Origin: Spirochaetia bacterium | GTDB lineage: Bacteria; Spirochaetota; Spirochaetia; Treponematales; Treponemataceae | Reading direction: 5' to 3' | Assembly (NCBI GenBank): GCA_900769325.1 | Contig: CAAGGF010000064.1 | Coordinates: 62,001 to 126,000 of the forward strand | Length of the DNA: 64,000 nucleotides | Part shown: positions 1 through 8,427 of the stretch, one piece after another | Position numbering within the stretch: position 1 is the stretch's first letter | Layout of the letters: each line of letters starts with the position of its first letter | Made by a program: the position numbers and the translations under genes | Notes under the pieces: generated by a model | Seen by the model: the letters and a program-made list of their open reading frames with translations, nothing else | Database searches by the model: none | What the model was told of the DNA's origin: nothing

Positions 1-21
1 TCTTTTTTGAATGTGCGTTTT

Positions 22-148
22 TTATTTTTCCAGTGTTTCGCGGAGGACTTTTTCAATTTCTGCACTGACGCGTGATATGAGGGTGTCGGAAAGCGAGGCG
101 GAGTATTTTTTTTTGAAAGAAGAATTGATGTTTTTCGGGCAGGCATTT
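22..148 (-). other. +1-frame continuation of the XRE regulator
   Basis: Immediately after the CTT of the CTT TAA stop of the XRE gene, the +1 frame reads TTT AAA AAT GCC and stays open for 42 codons to a TAA at 22-24. The predicted tail is FKNACPKNIN, a lysine/serine linker, then an amphipathic stretch SRVSAEIEKVLRETLEK. It has no start codon of its own at the junction, and its composition looks coding. This supports a split or frameshifted gene rather than chance. A mutation or sequencing error near the T3A5 run is the plain alternative to programmed frameshifting. Confidence 0.5.
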
Positions 149-346
149 TTAAAGAATCTCCGGTTCGATATGCAGAAATGAAGCAATTTCGTCTATGACC
201 TGAGGCGGCGGAAAAGAAACTCCTCCTTCGATGCTGTTTATGTAGTTGTAGCCTTTATTCAGCATGACAGACAAATCTTTCTGCGAGAATTTTGCCTGTT
301 TCCTGTAAAATTTTAGATTTTCTATAAATGTTTCCTGCAGCGACAT
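149..346 (-). CDS. XRE-family HTH regulator (zero-frame product, 65 aa)
   Basis: A short Cro/C1-type helix-turn-helix protein: residues 6-61 carry the pattern FYRKQAKFSQKDLS, then YNYINSIEGG, then a hydrophobic tail, typical of XRE DNA-binding domains. It lies divergent to the acyltransferase at 509, and four 11-bp repeats sit between the two genes, so it is probably their repressor. The frame stops at CTT TAA, but the +1 frame stays open for another 42 codons down to position 22 (separate entry). The full product may therefore be about 107 aa, reached by frameshifting, or the gene may be a recent frameshift mutant. The ATG at 346 has no Shine-Dalgarno, and an AT-rich TATATA box ends 6 nt before it. 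The family call is solid; the target is inferred from context. Confidence 0.75.
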   Translation of the reverse strand: MSLQETFIENLKFYRKQAKFSQKDLSVMLNKGYNYINSIEGGVSFPPPQVIDEIASFLHIEPEIL

Positions 347-379
347 ATTTTTTATATATATCTTTTTTTCATTAAAAGA

Positions 380-498
380 ACATTGTTTTATCGAATGTAT
401 ATTAAAAATTACCCTTGAAAATCAGTAAAACAATGTTTATAATGCGTTAAAACAATGTAAATCAATTCCATTTTTACACAATTCCTTTAAAACAATGT
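380..498. promoter_or_regulatory. Four-copy operator TAAAACAATGT between XRE gene and acyltransferase
   Basis: The 11-mer TAAAACAATGT occurs exactly four times in this 160-bp intergenic region: 380-390 (on the - strand), and 426-436, 448-458 and 488-498 (on +). The first lies about 34 bp upstream of the XRE start. The second sits between the -35 and -10 of the acyltransferase promoter, the third at its expected transcription start, and the fourth runs into the GTGAGG ribosome binding site. Copies two and three start 22 bp apart, about two helical turns. This arrangement is what a repressor operator array looks like; the XRE protein next door is the obvious ligand, by inference. Confidence 0.7.
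415..443 (+). promoter_or_regulatory. Promoter of the acyltransferase gene
   Basis: TTGAAA at 415-420 and TATAAT at 438-443 are separated by 17 bp, a near-consensus sigma-70 type promoter. The expected start of transcription is near 450, inside an operator copy. A second operator copy (426-436) fills the spacer. Confidence 0.7.
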
Positions 499-508
499 GA
501 GGTTATTT

Positions 509-1621
509 ATGTCGGAGAACGAATCGAAAACTTCTTTGAAACGCTCGTCAAATTTTGAACTTCTTAGAATTCTTGCAATGCTGATGATTGTTGCAAGCCA
601 TGCAACCCAGCACTCAGGAAACGGAGACTGGGCACTTATAACTAAGCCTTTTTCCCTAAATGTTTTTGCAACTTACATCTTTGGAACTTACGGACAGACT
701 GGCGTAATTCTGTTTGTCATAATATCAAGCTGGTTTTTGTGTACATCAAATTCAATCCACATAAACAAGGCCGTACGCCTGTATTTTCAGACAATGATTT
801 CAAGCGTGCTAATTTTTTTCTTTGTAAAATTCGGCGGCTTTGAACCTGTTGGAATAAAGGAATTTATAAAAGCGCTCCTTACTCCCGTTCACAGCGGTTA
901 CTGGTTTATCCGCACATACCTTTTGTTCTATTTAATTGTTCCATTTTTGCAGAAAGCAATTCAGGCGGCGGACGAAGTAACTCACAGAAAACTTTTACTT
1001 GTATTGACAGTTTTTTTAGCACTTCTTTCTTTTTTTATTCCAGATATTGAAACAGAATTCGGTAGAGTCGGTGTCTTTGTTTACATTTTTATTGCAGTTT
1101 CATACTTAAAAAAACACGAAGGTAATTTTCTTGAAAAACACTGCCGCCTGATTTTTATATCTCTTTTAATTTTAATGCAGACCTCTCTTTTAGGCACAAA
1201 TCTTTTCTGTTATCATTTTGGTTTTTCAACTGAATTTTTAGAAAAAATCTTAAAAAGAATTTTCCCATGCCGTCATATTTTTGTAATGCTTCTTTCGATG
1301 AGTCTTTTCTATATATTTAAAAACTATGTGAAAATCGGTTCGTCAAAAATCATAAACGCAATTGCAAAGACGACTTTCGGCGTGTACATTTTTCATGAAA
1401 ATCCGCTGTACTGCTCTTACGGAGAAAAAGGACTTAGCAACAAGGCTCTCCTTTTTGAAAGATGGCTTCATGTAGGAGAACATTTTGAAACAGACATTTT
1501 TTATCCGTTATACTTTTTAGGTTGCGTTCTTTTTGTTTTTGTTTCCTGCAGCCTGCTTGAATTTTTGCGACAATGCCTGTGTGCCTTTACAGAACATTTG
1601 TACAGAAGATTTTACAAATAA
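509..1621 (+). CDS. Membrane acyltransferase, acyltransferase-3 family
   Basis: A 370-residue multi-pass membrane protein of the acyltransferase-3 (OafA/WecH-like) family. The N-terminus reads FELLRILAMLMIVASHA, the usual first helix with the conserved histidine, followed by about nine more hydrophobic segments and a basic tail. Family members move acetyl or other acyl groups onto surface sugars or lipids from the cytoplasmic membrane; the substrate here cannot be read. The start is taken as ATG 509, preceded by GTGAGG at 6-nt spacing; an upstream in-frame GTG at 497 lies inside the fourth operator copy and is less likely. It is divergent from a small XRE regulator and has a near-consensus promoter full of operator copies, so expression is probably switched. 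Confidence 0.8.
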   Translation: MSENESKTSLKRSSNFELLRILAMLMIVASHATQHSGNGDWALITKPFSLNVFATYIFGTYGQTGVILFVIISSWFLCTSNSIHINKAVRLYFQTMISSVLIFFFVKFGGFEPVGIKEFIKALLTPVHSGYWFIRTYLLFYLIVPFLQKAIQAADEVTHRKLLLVLTVFLALLSFFIPDIETEFGRVGVFVYIFIAVSYLKKHEGNFLEKHCRLIFISLLILMQTSLLGTNLFCYHFGFSTEFLEKILKRIFPCRHIFVMLLSMSLFYIFKNYVKIGSSKIINAIAKTTFGVYIFHENPLYCSYGEKGLSNKALLFERWLHVGEHFETDIFYPLYFLGCVLFVFVSCSLLEFLRQCLCAFTEHLYRRFYK

Positions 1622-1639
1622 ATGAACACGAAAGATGCA

Positions 1640-2809
1640 TTATTTTATTTGATGAAGGGCGATGTTTTTTGCAAGGGAGGCATATTCTGGTAAAATGCGA
1701 TTGGAATGTTCTTCGATAAAACCGCTGTAAAGGATTTCGCCGCTTACGATTACACGGACTGCAAGATTTTTCCTGCGTTCATTTTTAGGGCTTGAAGGTT
1801 CTTTTTCGCACATTAAAAGATAGGCATTGTATGCATCCAGAATGCTTTTGGAAATCTGCTCTTTGTCTTTTTCAAGGTCCGGTTTTTCAGGGACGAAAAG
1901 CCTTTTTCCTGAAATGATTAAATCCGGGTCAGGAGAAGTAATTCTGTTTGCTTCGTAAATGTACGGCCAAAGGTGCGGATTTCCGTATTTTTCTGAAGCG
2001 AGTTTGTGATAACAGCTTCCGTATTGAACGACAAGTTCTTCAAAAGAGATTTCAAGTTCATCTTCTGTTTCGATTTTTGAAATATTTTTCTCATCCTGCA
2101 TCTCTTCTTCTGGAGCAGAAAAATTTTCTTCTTTATTTTGCGTTTTTTCAGATTTACGCGACCAGGATTTTACGATAAGTGAAACTGCAAAAATTATGAA
2201 TGCAAGAGCAAGAAGTAGAATCAAAGTTATTTTAAGCGGAATTTTTTGAAGTTCTTTTTCATCCTGTCTTTTATCTTCTTCGGTTATAAGCTGATTTTCA
2301 AAAATTTCTTCTGGAGAAGACTTTTGCTCTTCTTGACTCGAATTTTGAAGTGCTTCTTCTTTTTGAGGATTTTGTAATTCGTCTTTGAATTTTTGAGCTT
2401 TTTCAAGGAGAGACTTTTTTTCGTGATTCTGGCTGTTTATTTTTTCTGCCTTGTAAAGAAGAGACTCGTTTTCATCGATTTTAAGGTCTTCCGGTGCAGG
2501 TCTTGGTTTTAAAACTGCGTATTTTTTATTGATTCTTCGGGCGACTTTTGCACACGGAACGAATTTTATTCTGTAATGAGAGGGAATTAATAATTTTTCG
2601 CCGTTTGAAGGATTAAAGCCCCACGATTCTTCGATATAGGATTTTTTGAAAGTTCCGAAATTGTAAACGCTGAATGAAGTCTCAGTTTTTAGCTGTCTTT
2701 TTACAATTGAGAAGAATAGATTTGCGAATTTTTTTGCAGTTTCAACGGAAACTCCAGTTTTTTCTGTAATTCTCTGAGCTAATCCAGACTGCGTTAAGAC
2801 TTCACTCAT
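1640..2809 (-). CDS. HU-type DNA-binding domain fused to a membrane segment and a LysM-like domain
   Basis: A 389-residue protein with an unusual order. Residues 1-95 form an HU/IHF-type domain (NFGTFKK near 50-56, GFNPSNGEKLLIP near 64-76). Residues 100-190 are a charged linker, 192-213 a single hydrophobic membrane segment, and 259-308 resemble LysM (YGSCYHKLASEKYGNP, then WPYIYEANR, then LIISGKRLFVP). About 80 further residues follow. If the segment spans the inner membrane, the HU domain would face DNA and the LysM-like domain the peptidoglycan. Its start overlaps the end of the upstream HU gene by 8 nt, so the two are translationally coupled. The HU call is firm, LysM likely, and the bridging role is speculation. 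Confidence 0.75.
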   Translation of the reverse strand: MSEVLTQSGLAQRITEKTGVSVETAKKFANLFFSIVKRQLKTETSFSVYNFGTFKKSYIEESWGFNPSNGEKLLIPSHYRIKFVPCAKVARRINKKYAVLKPRPAPEDLKIDENESLLYKAEKINSQNHEKKSLLEKAQKFKDELQNPQKEEALQNSSQEEQKSSPEEIFENQLITEEDKRQDEKELQKIPLKITLILLLALAFIIFAVSLIVKSWSRKSEKTQNKEENFSAPEEEMQDEKNISKIETEDELEISFEELVVQYGSCYHKLASEKYGNPHLWPYIYEANRITSPDPDLIISGKRLFVPEKPDLEKDKEQISKSILDAYNAYLLMCEKEPSSPKNERRKNLAVRVIVSGEILYSGFIEEHSNRILPEYASLAKNIALHQIK

Positions 2810-3077
2810 TTATTTCATCCTTTAGTTTTGGCGAAGGTTTAAAACGAACCCTCATTTTTTTTGGATAAATTAATTTTTGACCTGTTTGAGGATTGAATCC
2901 AACCCGCTCGTTAGTTTCCTGAACTTTAAATGTGCCGAAACCATTTTGCGTAAAGCGTCCGCCTTCTTCTAATGTTGAAACGATTTCTTCTATCATAACA
3001 TTGAAGGCTTCCGTGCACTTTTTTTGAGAAATTTCGAGGTTTCCTGCCATTTCTGAAACTAATTCATGCTTAGTCAT
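2802..3077 (-). CDS. HU-family DNA-binding protein
   Basis: A protein of about 91 residues with the full HU/IHF fold: N-terminal helices with MTKHELVSEMAG, the glycine turn FGTFKVQE, and the DNA-contact arm NPQTGQKLIYPKKMRVRFKPS. It would bind and bend DNA in the nucleoid. The start is taken at ATG 3077; an earlier in-frame ATG at 3095 would overlap the probable -10 box TATAAT (3084-3089) and lacks any ribosome binding site. With that promoter the mRNA would begin at or very near the ATG. The 3' end overlaps the start of the HU-LysM fusion gene, forming a two-gene operon. Confidence 0.85.
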   Translation of the reverse strand: MTKHELVSEMAGNLEISQKKCTEAFNVMIEEIVSTLEEGGRFTQNGFGTFKVQETNERVGFNPQTGQKLIYPKKMRVRFKPSPKLKDEINE

Positions 3078-3083
3078 ACTTAT

Positions 3084-3089
3084 ATTATA
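3084..3089 (-). promoter_or_regulatory. -10 box of the HU gene, 6 nt before its ATG
   Basis: On the - strand the sequence TGTTATAAT forms an extended -10 element (TGnTATAAT). It ends 6 nt before ATG 3077, and no Shine-Dalgarno lies between. The predicted transcript is leaderless. No good -35 is visible, which an extended -10 can tolerate. Confidence 0.55.
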
Positions 3090-3168
3090 ACACATTTATA
3101 AAAAAAAAGAAGAAAAATTTATGTTCAGTAACGAACCGTTCTCAAAAAAAACTTAAAATGAAGAATAA

Positions 3169-4482
3169 TCATACAATTTCAGAATAAAAAAGCTGGACTT
3201 TTGCAATTGGAGAATTAAAAATCGGTTTTATTTCTTCTGCACCCTGAATAAAAGTTTCGTAATTGTTTAAAATTATCGTATACAAATCTGAATCGAGCTG
3301 ATTCTGTTCTGCAAGGTCTTTTAAAATCTTTAAAATTTCTTCTTTTGTGTATTCGCGTTTGTATGAGCGTTTTTGTGCAAGTGCTGAAAAAATGTCGACA
3401 ACAGTTAAAATTCTCTCCTGAAGTGAAAGTTCCTGGGCAGTAAGACAATCCGGATATCCTGAACCGTCGAGTTTTTCGTGATGATGAACTGCAATGTTGA
3501 AAATATTTTTCGGGACGATGCCTGCAAGCATTTTTTTTGAAAAATAAACATGACTTCTCATAAGCGTAAAATCTGTTGAAGAAAGTTTTCCCATTGATTC
3601 AAGAACTGACCTTGGAATTGCCATTTTTCCGATATCGTGAAGAACTCCTGAAACGAAAAGTTCGTCGAGTTCGATTTTTTCACAACCGGCTAATTTTCCA
3701 AGAGAAAATGCGTAACATGCGGTGCTGATTGTATGCGTAAATGTCTGCGTGCTTTTAAAATCAAAAATATTTACAAGGCATTTTAAAAACGCCATTTTTT
3801 CTTCTTCGGAGAAATCGATTTCTGAAATATAATCGTCTAAAATCGGGGCGTAGGCTCTTTTCTTTAAGTGAAGGCAAATGTTAAAGTTTTTGTCGGTTTC
3901 AAGAAAATAATCTGCAATAACCGGGCAGCACAAATCTTTTTTCAAATTTTCCAAATCATTTTTTGTATAGCAAAAATTATTTTTCCGAAGCATTATAAGA
4001 ATTCTTGAAGAATCAAAAATCACGGCAGAAAGAATTTTTTCTGAACTATTTTTAAGTTCGCCTGAATCGTATTTGTTTTTAGAATTTAAAAAGACTTTTG
4101 CCTTATCTTCAAGCGGCGTCATAAATTTTAAAAACGCGTAATTGTATGCAAAATATTCGTCGGTATTTTCTTTGTAAAGTTCATCGACGAAAGAAACTTC
4201 TTCGCATTTGAATTTTATAAAACCCAGAACAAAATTAAGCGACAGCAGAAGAAGGTCCTTAAAAACCGATTTGTCGTAAAATTCAGAATTTTTAAAAATT
4301 TCGCACGAAAGAAAAGCGACTTCATCGTTGAAAGAACCGAAATCGTTGTTAATCTGAAAATAAACCCTCGAAATTAAACGCAGAATTTCCTGTGCAGAAA
4401 GCGGAATCTGAGGAAAGTAAGCTTCTTCAAGGACTTCAAGTTTCTCTTGCTCATCAAAAACTTGAATTTCAGGAATTTTCAT
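3169..4482 (-). CDS. HD-GYP domain protein, probable cyclic-di-GMP phosphodiesterase
   Basis: A 437-residue soluble protein. The C-terminal half carries the HD-GYP signature: LHDIGKMAIP with the HD pair at 282-283, a triple histidine at 333-335, DGSGYP at 339-344 and VVDIFSAL further on. HD-GYP enzymes open cyclic-di-GMP and use a metal centre built from these residues. The first 230 residues are helical-looking and unrecognised, with no receiver or membrane segment, so the input signal is unknown. On the - strand TGTTAAAAT gives a possible extended -10 ending 9 nt before the ATG. It is followed by HU genes and preceded by the amylase on the same strand, with no clear operon link. Confidence 0.85.
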   Translation of the reverse strand: MKIPEIQVFDEQEKLEVLEEAYFPQIPLSAQEILRLISRVYFQINNDFGSFNDEVAFLSCEIFKNSEFYDKSVFKDLLLLSLNFVLGFIKFKCEEVSFVDELYKENTDEYFAYNYAFLKFMTPLEDKAKVFLNSKNKYDSGELKNSSEKILSAVIFDSSRILIMLRKNNFCYTKNDLENLKKDLCCPVIADYFLETDKNFNICLHLKKRAYAPILDDYISEIDFSEEEKMAFLKCLVNIFDFKSTQTFTHTISTACYAFSLGKLAGCEKIELDELFVSGVLHDIGKMAIPRSVLESMGKLSSTDFTLMRSHVYFSKKMLAGIVPKNIFNIAVHHHEKLDGSGYPDCLTAQELSLQERILTVVDIFSALAQKRSYKREYTKEEILKILKDLAEQNQLDSDLYTIILNNYETFIQGAEEIKPIFNSPIAKVQLFYSEIV

Positions 4483-4568
4483 TGTTCAGACATTTTAACA
4501 CAGAATCAGAATTTTAACATCTTTAAAATTTCATTCAACGCAAAAACTTCCTGTAAATTTCATAAAAA

Positions 4569-6296
4569 TCATTCGCAAAAGGCAAGTGCCTGAATTTTTA
4601 CGCTTCCGTCAAAACAAGAATCTGAAAGCAAATCTTTTTTTCCGACAAATTTTTGAAGAATTTGAGGATTTTCTTTTGATTTTCCAAGCGACAGAACAAG
4701 GTAGGAAATTTCAGAATCGTATTCACGCTTGAAAACGACTGTTTTTGATTCTTCGTCAACTTCAGTTGAAACGAGTTTTCCTTCTGTAAAAGAAAGATGA
4801 GTTTTTCGAATTGAGATAAGTTTTTTGTACCATTCAAACATCGCTAAATCCTGTCTGTCTTTATTCCAAAGCATTCCTCGCCTGCAGTCAGGGTCATGTC
4901 CTCCGGTTAAAGCGTATTCATCCCCATAGTAAATCATCGGCATTCCCGGCCACAAAAGCTGAACGGCAGAAGCGAGCATCTGTTTATTTTTATTTTCTGC
5001 TGCCTGATAAAGAAAACGCGGAGTATCGTGATTATCGATATGATTCCAAAGAACTTTAAAAACATCTTCGTGGTAATTTCCCTGAATAAAATTGAGCAAT
5101 TCAACGAATTTTTGTGCAGAAATAGTTTCTGAAGCGATAAAAGCTCTGACTGCATTGTAAAACGGATAATTCATCGCTGAATCCCACTGAGTTCCATCTA
5201 GAAAATCAGGAGTGTAATGCCAGCATTCCCCGATAATAAGAGCCTCAGGATTTTTTGCACGAACGGATTTTCTAAAATCCTGCCAGAAATCATGTGTAAT
5301 TTCATCTGCTACATCAAGGCGCCAGCCGTCAATTTTATATTCAGAAATCCAGAAAGAAGCGACATCAAGAAAATATTTTCTGGTTTCAGGATTTGAAAGA
5401 TTTAACTTCGGCATGCCAGGATAATAACCGAAGCATAAAAGATTTGGAGCACCTTCGCAGTCTGGATTGCTGACAGGAAAATCTTCTATATAATACCAGT
5501 CTTTGTATCTTGATTTTTCACCATTTTTTATTATGTCGGCAAAAGCAAAAAAATCCCGGCTTGTATGATTGAAAACTGCATCAAGAATTATTTTTATTCC
5601 AAGTCGGTGTGCTTTTTCTACAAGAAATTTAAAATCTTCGTTTGTGCCAAGAGAAGAATCTATCGTATAATAATCTTCAATGTCGTATTTGTGAATAGAT
5701 TTCGATTTAAAAATTGGCGTGAAATAAATTGCATCCGCTCCGAGTTCTTTTATATGCTCAAGGCGTTCTGTAATTCCTTTTAAATCACCTGAAAAAACAT
5801 CGTTTCTTCCAAGATTTTCTTTGTACCAGAGTTCAGGCGAAACAGTTTTTGAAGATGCATAACGAGAAGAAAAAATCTGATACATAATTTTATTTTTTGC
5901 CCATTTAGGAACTGTAAAAATCTCTTCTTCGCGTAAATTTTGCGGAAGATCAAACATCAAATCTACATCTGTAATTGCGTTTTCGTAAAAGTCAATATTT
6001 CCCATAAAAGAAACGATGCCGCAAGAATCTGTAAGTTCAAAAAAATAACGAAGGCATATTACTTTTATTTTAATTTTAACTTCCCAATAATCGTAATAGG
6101 AATCTGAAGCGTAAAGCGACATTTCTTTTGTAAAACGGGAATCAATGTAATCAAGAGGAATATATTTATCCTGACTGTGAAATACAATTTTTTTTACATC
6201 TGATTTTTTTGTTTTTATTCTGATACAGAAAGTGTTTTTTTCCGTTGCGTACGCGAATCGGCTTGTAGGTTCGTGAAAAATTGATGAAAATTCCAT
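4569..6296 (-). CDS. GH13 alpha-glucan hydrolase, neopullulanase/cyclomaltodextrinase-like
   Basis: A 575-residue glycoside hydrolase family 13 enzyme without signal peptide, so cytoplasmic. Residues 1-125 look like the N-terminal beta domain found in cyclomaltodextrinases and neopullulanases. The barrel has DAVFNH (239-244), GWRLDVADEI with nucleophile D328, IIGECWH with acid/base E357, and HIDNHDTPR with D424. It should cleave maltodextrins or cyclodextrins after uptake. The exact specificity cannot be set from sequence alone. Its start at 6296 has no Shine-Dalgarno and is preceded 6 nt away by TATACT within TGATATACT, an extended -10, facing the mnmG promoter. Confidence 0.85.
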   Translation of the reverse strand: MEFSSIFHEPTSRFAYATEKNTFCIRIKTKKSDVKKIVFHSQDKYIPLDYIDSRFTKEMSLYASDSYYDYWEVKIKIKVICLRYFFELTDSCGIVSFMGNIDFYENAITDVDLMFDLPQNLREEEIFTVPKWAKNKIMYQIFSSRYASSKTVSPELWYKENLGRNDVFSGDLKGITERLEHIKELGADAIYFTPIFKSKSIHKYDIEDYYTIDSSLGTNEDFKFLVEKAHRLGIKIILDAVFNHTSRDFFAFADIIKNGEKSRYKDWYYIEDFPVSNPDCEGAPNLLCFGYYPGMPKLNLSNPETRKYFLDVASFWISEYKIDGWRLDVADEITHDFWQDFRKSVRAKNPEALIIGECWHYTPDFLDGTQWDSAMNYPFYNAVRAFIASETISAQKFVELLNFIQGNYHEDVFKVLWNHIDNHDTPRFLYQAAENKNKQMLASAVQLLWPGMPMIYYGDEYALTGGHDPDCRRGMLWNKDRQDLAMFEWYKKLISIRKTHLSFTEGKLVSTEVDEESKTVVFKREYDSEISYLVLSLGKSKENPQILQKFVGKKDLLSDSCFDGSVKIQALAFCE

Positions 6297-6359
6297 AAAG
6301 CAAGTATATCACATATAATATGATTGAGAAAGAGTTTTAAAATCATTATAATTGAAAAT
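6297..6359. promoter_or_regulatory. Divergent leaderless promoters for the GH13 gene and mnmG
   Basis: This 63-bp gap serves two divergent genes. On +, TTGAGA (6324-6329), a 17-bp spacer and TATAAT (6347-6352) are followed by 7 nt and then the mnmG ATG at 6360. On -, an extended -10 TGATATACT (hexamer 6303-6308) is followed by 6 nt and the GH13 ATG at 6296. Neither start has a Shine-Dalgarno. Transcription from +7 would start on or next to each ATG. Confidence 0.7.
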
Positions 6360-8417
6360 ATGTCTGGTTTTTATGATTTTTATGATGTTGCCGTAATCGG
6401 AGCAGGACACGCTGGAATCGAAGCAGCTTATGCATGTGCAAAAATGAATCTCAAAACTCTTGTAATAACTCAAAGTCCTGATACAATCGGCAGAATGAGC
6501 TGCAATCCTTCAATCGGAGGAATCGCAAAAGGAAACATCGTCCGTGAAATCGACGCCTTAGGCGGACTTATGGCAAAAATAATCGATCAGTCAATGATTC
6601 AGTTCAGAATGTTGAACAAAAGCCGAGGCCCTGCAGTTCAGTCTCCTCGCTCACAGGCAGATAAAATCACTTATTCACAGACAGCGCGAAAAATTCTTGA
6701 ATCAATGCCGAATCTTTCAATTTTAATGGACACGGCAGTCGACATCATCACAACAGAAAGTTCAACTCCCCTTCCAAAAGATTCTGATTCCAGAGCAGAA
6801 GTAAACTCAATTCCCGGGGAACACAGGTCAAGCGACGAAGAAAAAATCAAAACCACGCAACGGCAAAAAATTACAGGCATCGTAACAGAACGCGGAAGAA
6901 TTATCCCGGTTCGTTCAGTAGTTTTAACCACAGGAACTTTTTTAGGCGGAAGAATTTTTATCGGCGAATACGATGCACCGTGCGGTCGTCTTGGAGAAAG
7001 TGCAAGTTTCGGGCTTACAGAAAGTCTTCACAGGCTCGGCTTTACAACAGGAAGGCTTAAAACAGGAACTCCGCCAAGAATTTTAAAGAAAACAATCGAT
7101 TTTTCAAAACTCGAAGAATCCCCTGGTGATGACGAAATCATTCCGTTCAGTTTTGAAACAGAAAAAGTTTCCAGGCCGCTAGTTCCATGCCACATCGTCT
7201 ACACAAATCAGGAAACGCACAGAATAATCCGCGAAAACATTTCACGCTCGCCGCTTTATTCAGGAAAAATCAGCGGAATCGGACCAAGATACTGTCCTTC
7301 AATCGAAGACAAAGTAATGAGATTTCAGGAAAGAGAACGCCACCAGATTTTTGTCGAACCTGAAGGACTTGAAACAGACGAAATCTACTTAAACGGATTT
7401 TCTTCAAGCCTCCCGGAATCAGTTCAGGATGCTTTCATGAGGACAATGCCGGGTTTTGAAAATGCCGTTCAGTCTCGCCCAGGTTATGCAGTTGAATACG
7501 ATTATGTTGAACCGACTCAACTCTACCCTTCTCTAGAAACAAAACGCGTTGCAGGACTTTTCAATGCAGGTCAAATAAACGGAACAAGCGGTTATGAAGA
7601 AGCTGCCGGTCAGGGAATAATCGCAGGAATCAACGCAGGTCTTTATGCAAAAAAACACAAAGAATTCTGCGGACCGCTTCCAACAATTCCAGAAGGCTTT
7701 CACGGAACAATTTCAAGCATTTCACCGTCTGCATTTTCTTTTAAGCCTTTTATGTCACAGGCCGAAATAAATCAGTTTAAAGAAGAAAGCCTGAAGATTT
7801 CCAAAGAACTTAACGCCCTTGAAAAAAATTGCCAGGTAAACGCAGGATTTTCAAATTTTGAAAACATTCCGACCTGGACTCCAGTCATTTTAGGACGAGA
7901 TGAAGCGTATATCGGAGTTTTAATCGACGATTTAGTAACTCTTGGAACAAAAGAACCTTACAGAATGTTCACGGCGCGAGCAGAATACCGGCTGAAACTC
8001 AGACACGACACGGCAGACCAAAGGCTTACAAAATACGCTTTTCAGGCAGGATTAAAAACTAAAGAACAACTTGAAAAAGTTCAGGAAAAATACGCAAAAC
8101 TGGACGAAATCGTTTCTCTTCTTTTAAAAAATCCAAAAATGGAAAATCCGGGCTTTGAAGAAAAAATCTGGAAAGAAGCACAAATTCAGTTTAAATACAA
8201 ATACTACATCGAAAAGCAGGACAGACGCGTTGAAAAAATGCACAGAATGGAAAATGTAAGAATTCCAAGCGATTTTGATTACTCAAAAATTCCGTCACTA
8301 TCAAGCGAAAGCCGCCTGAAACTTGAAAAAATCCGCCCGCTCACATTAGGACAGGCAGAAAGAATCAGCGGAATCAGGACTTCGGACATCATGCTTTTGA
8401 TGGTTTACCTAAAGTAA
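6360..8417 (+). CDS. mnmG: MnmG (GidA), tRNA wobble-uridine 5-carboxymethylaminomethyl synthase subunit
   Basis: A 685-residue FAD protein that works with MnmE to modify U34 of certain tRNAs. It has the dinucleotide-binding motif [12 protein letters not shown] at 14-25, [22 protein letters not shown] at 48-69, [14 protein letters not shown] near 189-202 and the C-terminal [11 protein letters not shown] stretch that contacts MnmE/tRNA. It is longer than usual because residues about 131-168 are an extra hydrophilic insertion rich in Ser, Asp, Glu and Lys before [10 protein letters not shown]. The start is ATG 6360; an upstream in-frame TTG at 6324 is actually the -35 box. The gene is convergent with the pyrophosphatase, with only 10 bp between the stops. 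Confidence 0.93.
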   Translation: MSGFYDFYDVAVIGAGHAGIEAAYACAKMNLKTLVITQSPDTIGRMSCNPSIGGIAKGNIVREIDALGGLMAKIIDQSMIQFRMLNKSRGPAVQSPRSQADKITYSQTARKILESMPNLSILMDTAVDIITTESSTPLPKDSDSRAEVNSIPGEHRSSDEEKIKTTQRQKITGIVTERGRIIPVRSVVLTTGTFLGGRIFIGEYDAPCGRLGESASFGLTESLHRLGFTTGRLKTGTPPRILKKTIDFSKLEESPGDDEIIPFSFETEKVSRPLVPCHIVYTNQETHRIIRENISRSPLYSGKISGIGPRYCPSIEDKVMRFQERERHQIFVEPEGLETDEIYLNGFSSSLPESVQDAFMRTMPGFENAVQSRPGYAVEYDYVEPTQLYPSLETKRVAGLFNAGQINGTSGYEEAAGQGIIAGINAGLYAKKHKEFCGPLPTIPEGFHGTISSISPSAFSFKPFMSQAEINQFKEESLKISKELNALEKNCQVNAGFSNFENIPTWTPVILGRDEAYIGVLIDDLVTLGTKEPYRMFTARAEYRLKLRHDTADQRLTKYAFQAGLKTKEQLEKVQEKYAKLDEIVSLLLKNPKMENPGFEEKIWKEAQIQFKYKYYIEKQDRRVEKMHRMENVRIPSDFDYSKIPSLSSESRLKLEKIRPLTLGQAERISGIRTSDIMLLMVYLK

Positions 8418-8427
8418 AATTTAAAAA

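Noticed and set aside
497..508. GTG at 497 as start of the acyltransferase
   Set aside because: It lies within an operator copy and leaves the GTGAGG ribosome binding site unused; ATG 509 is better placed.
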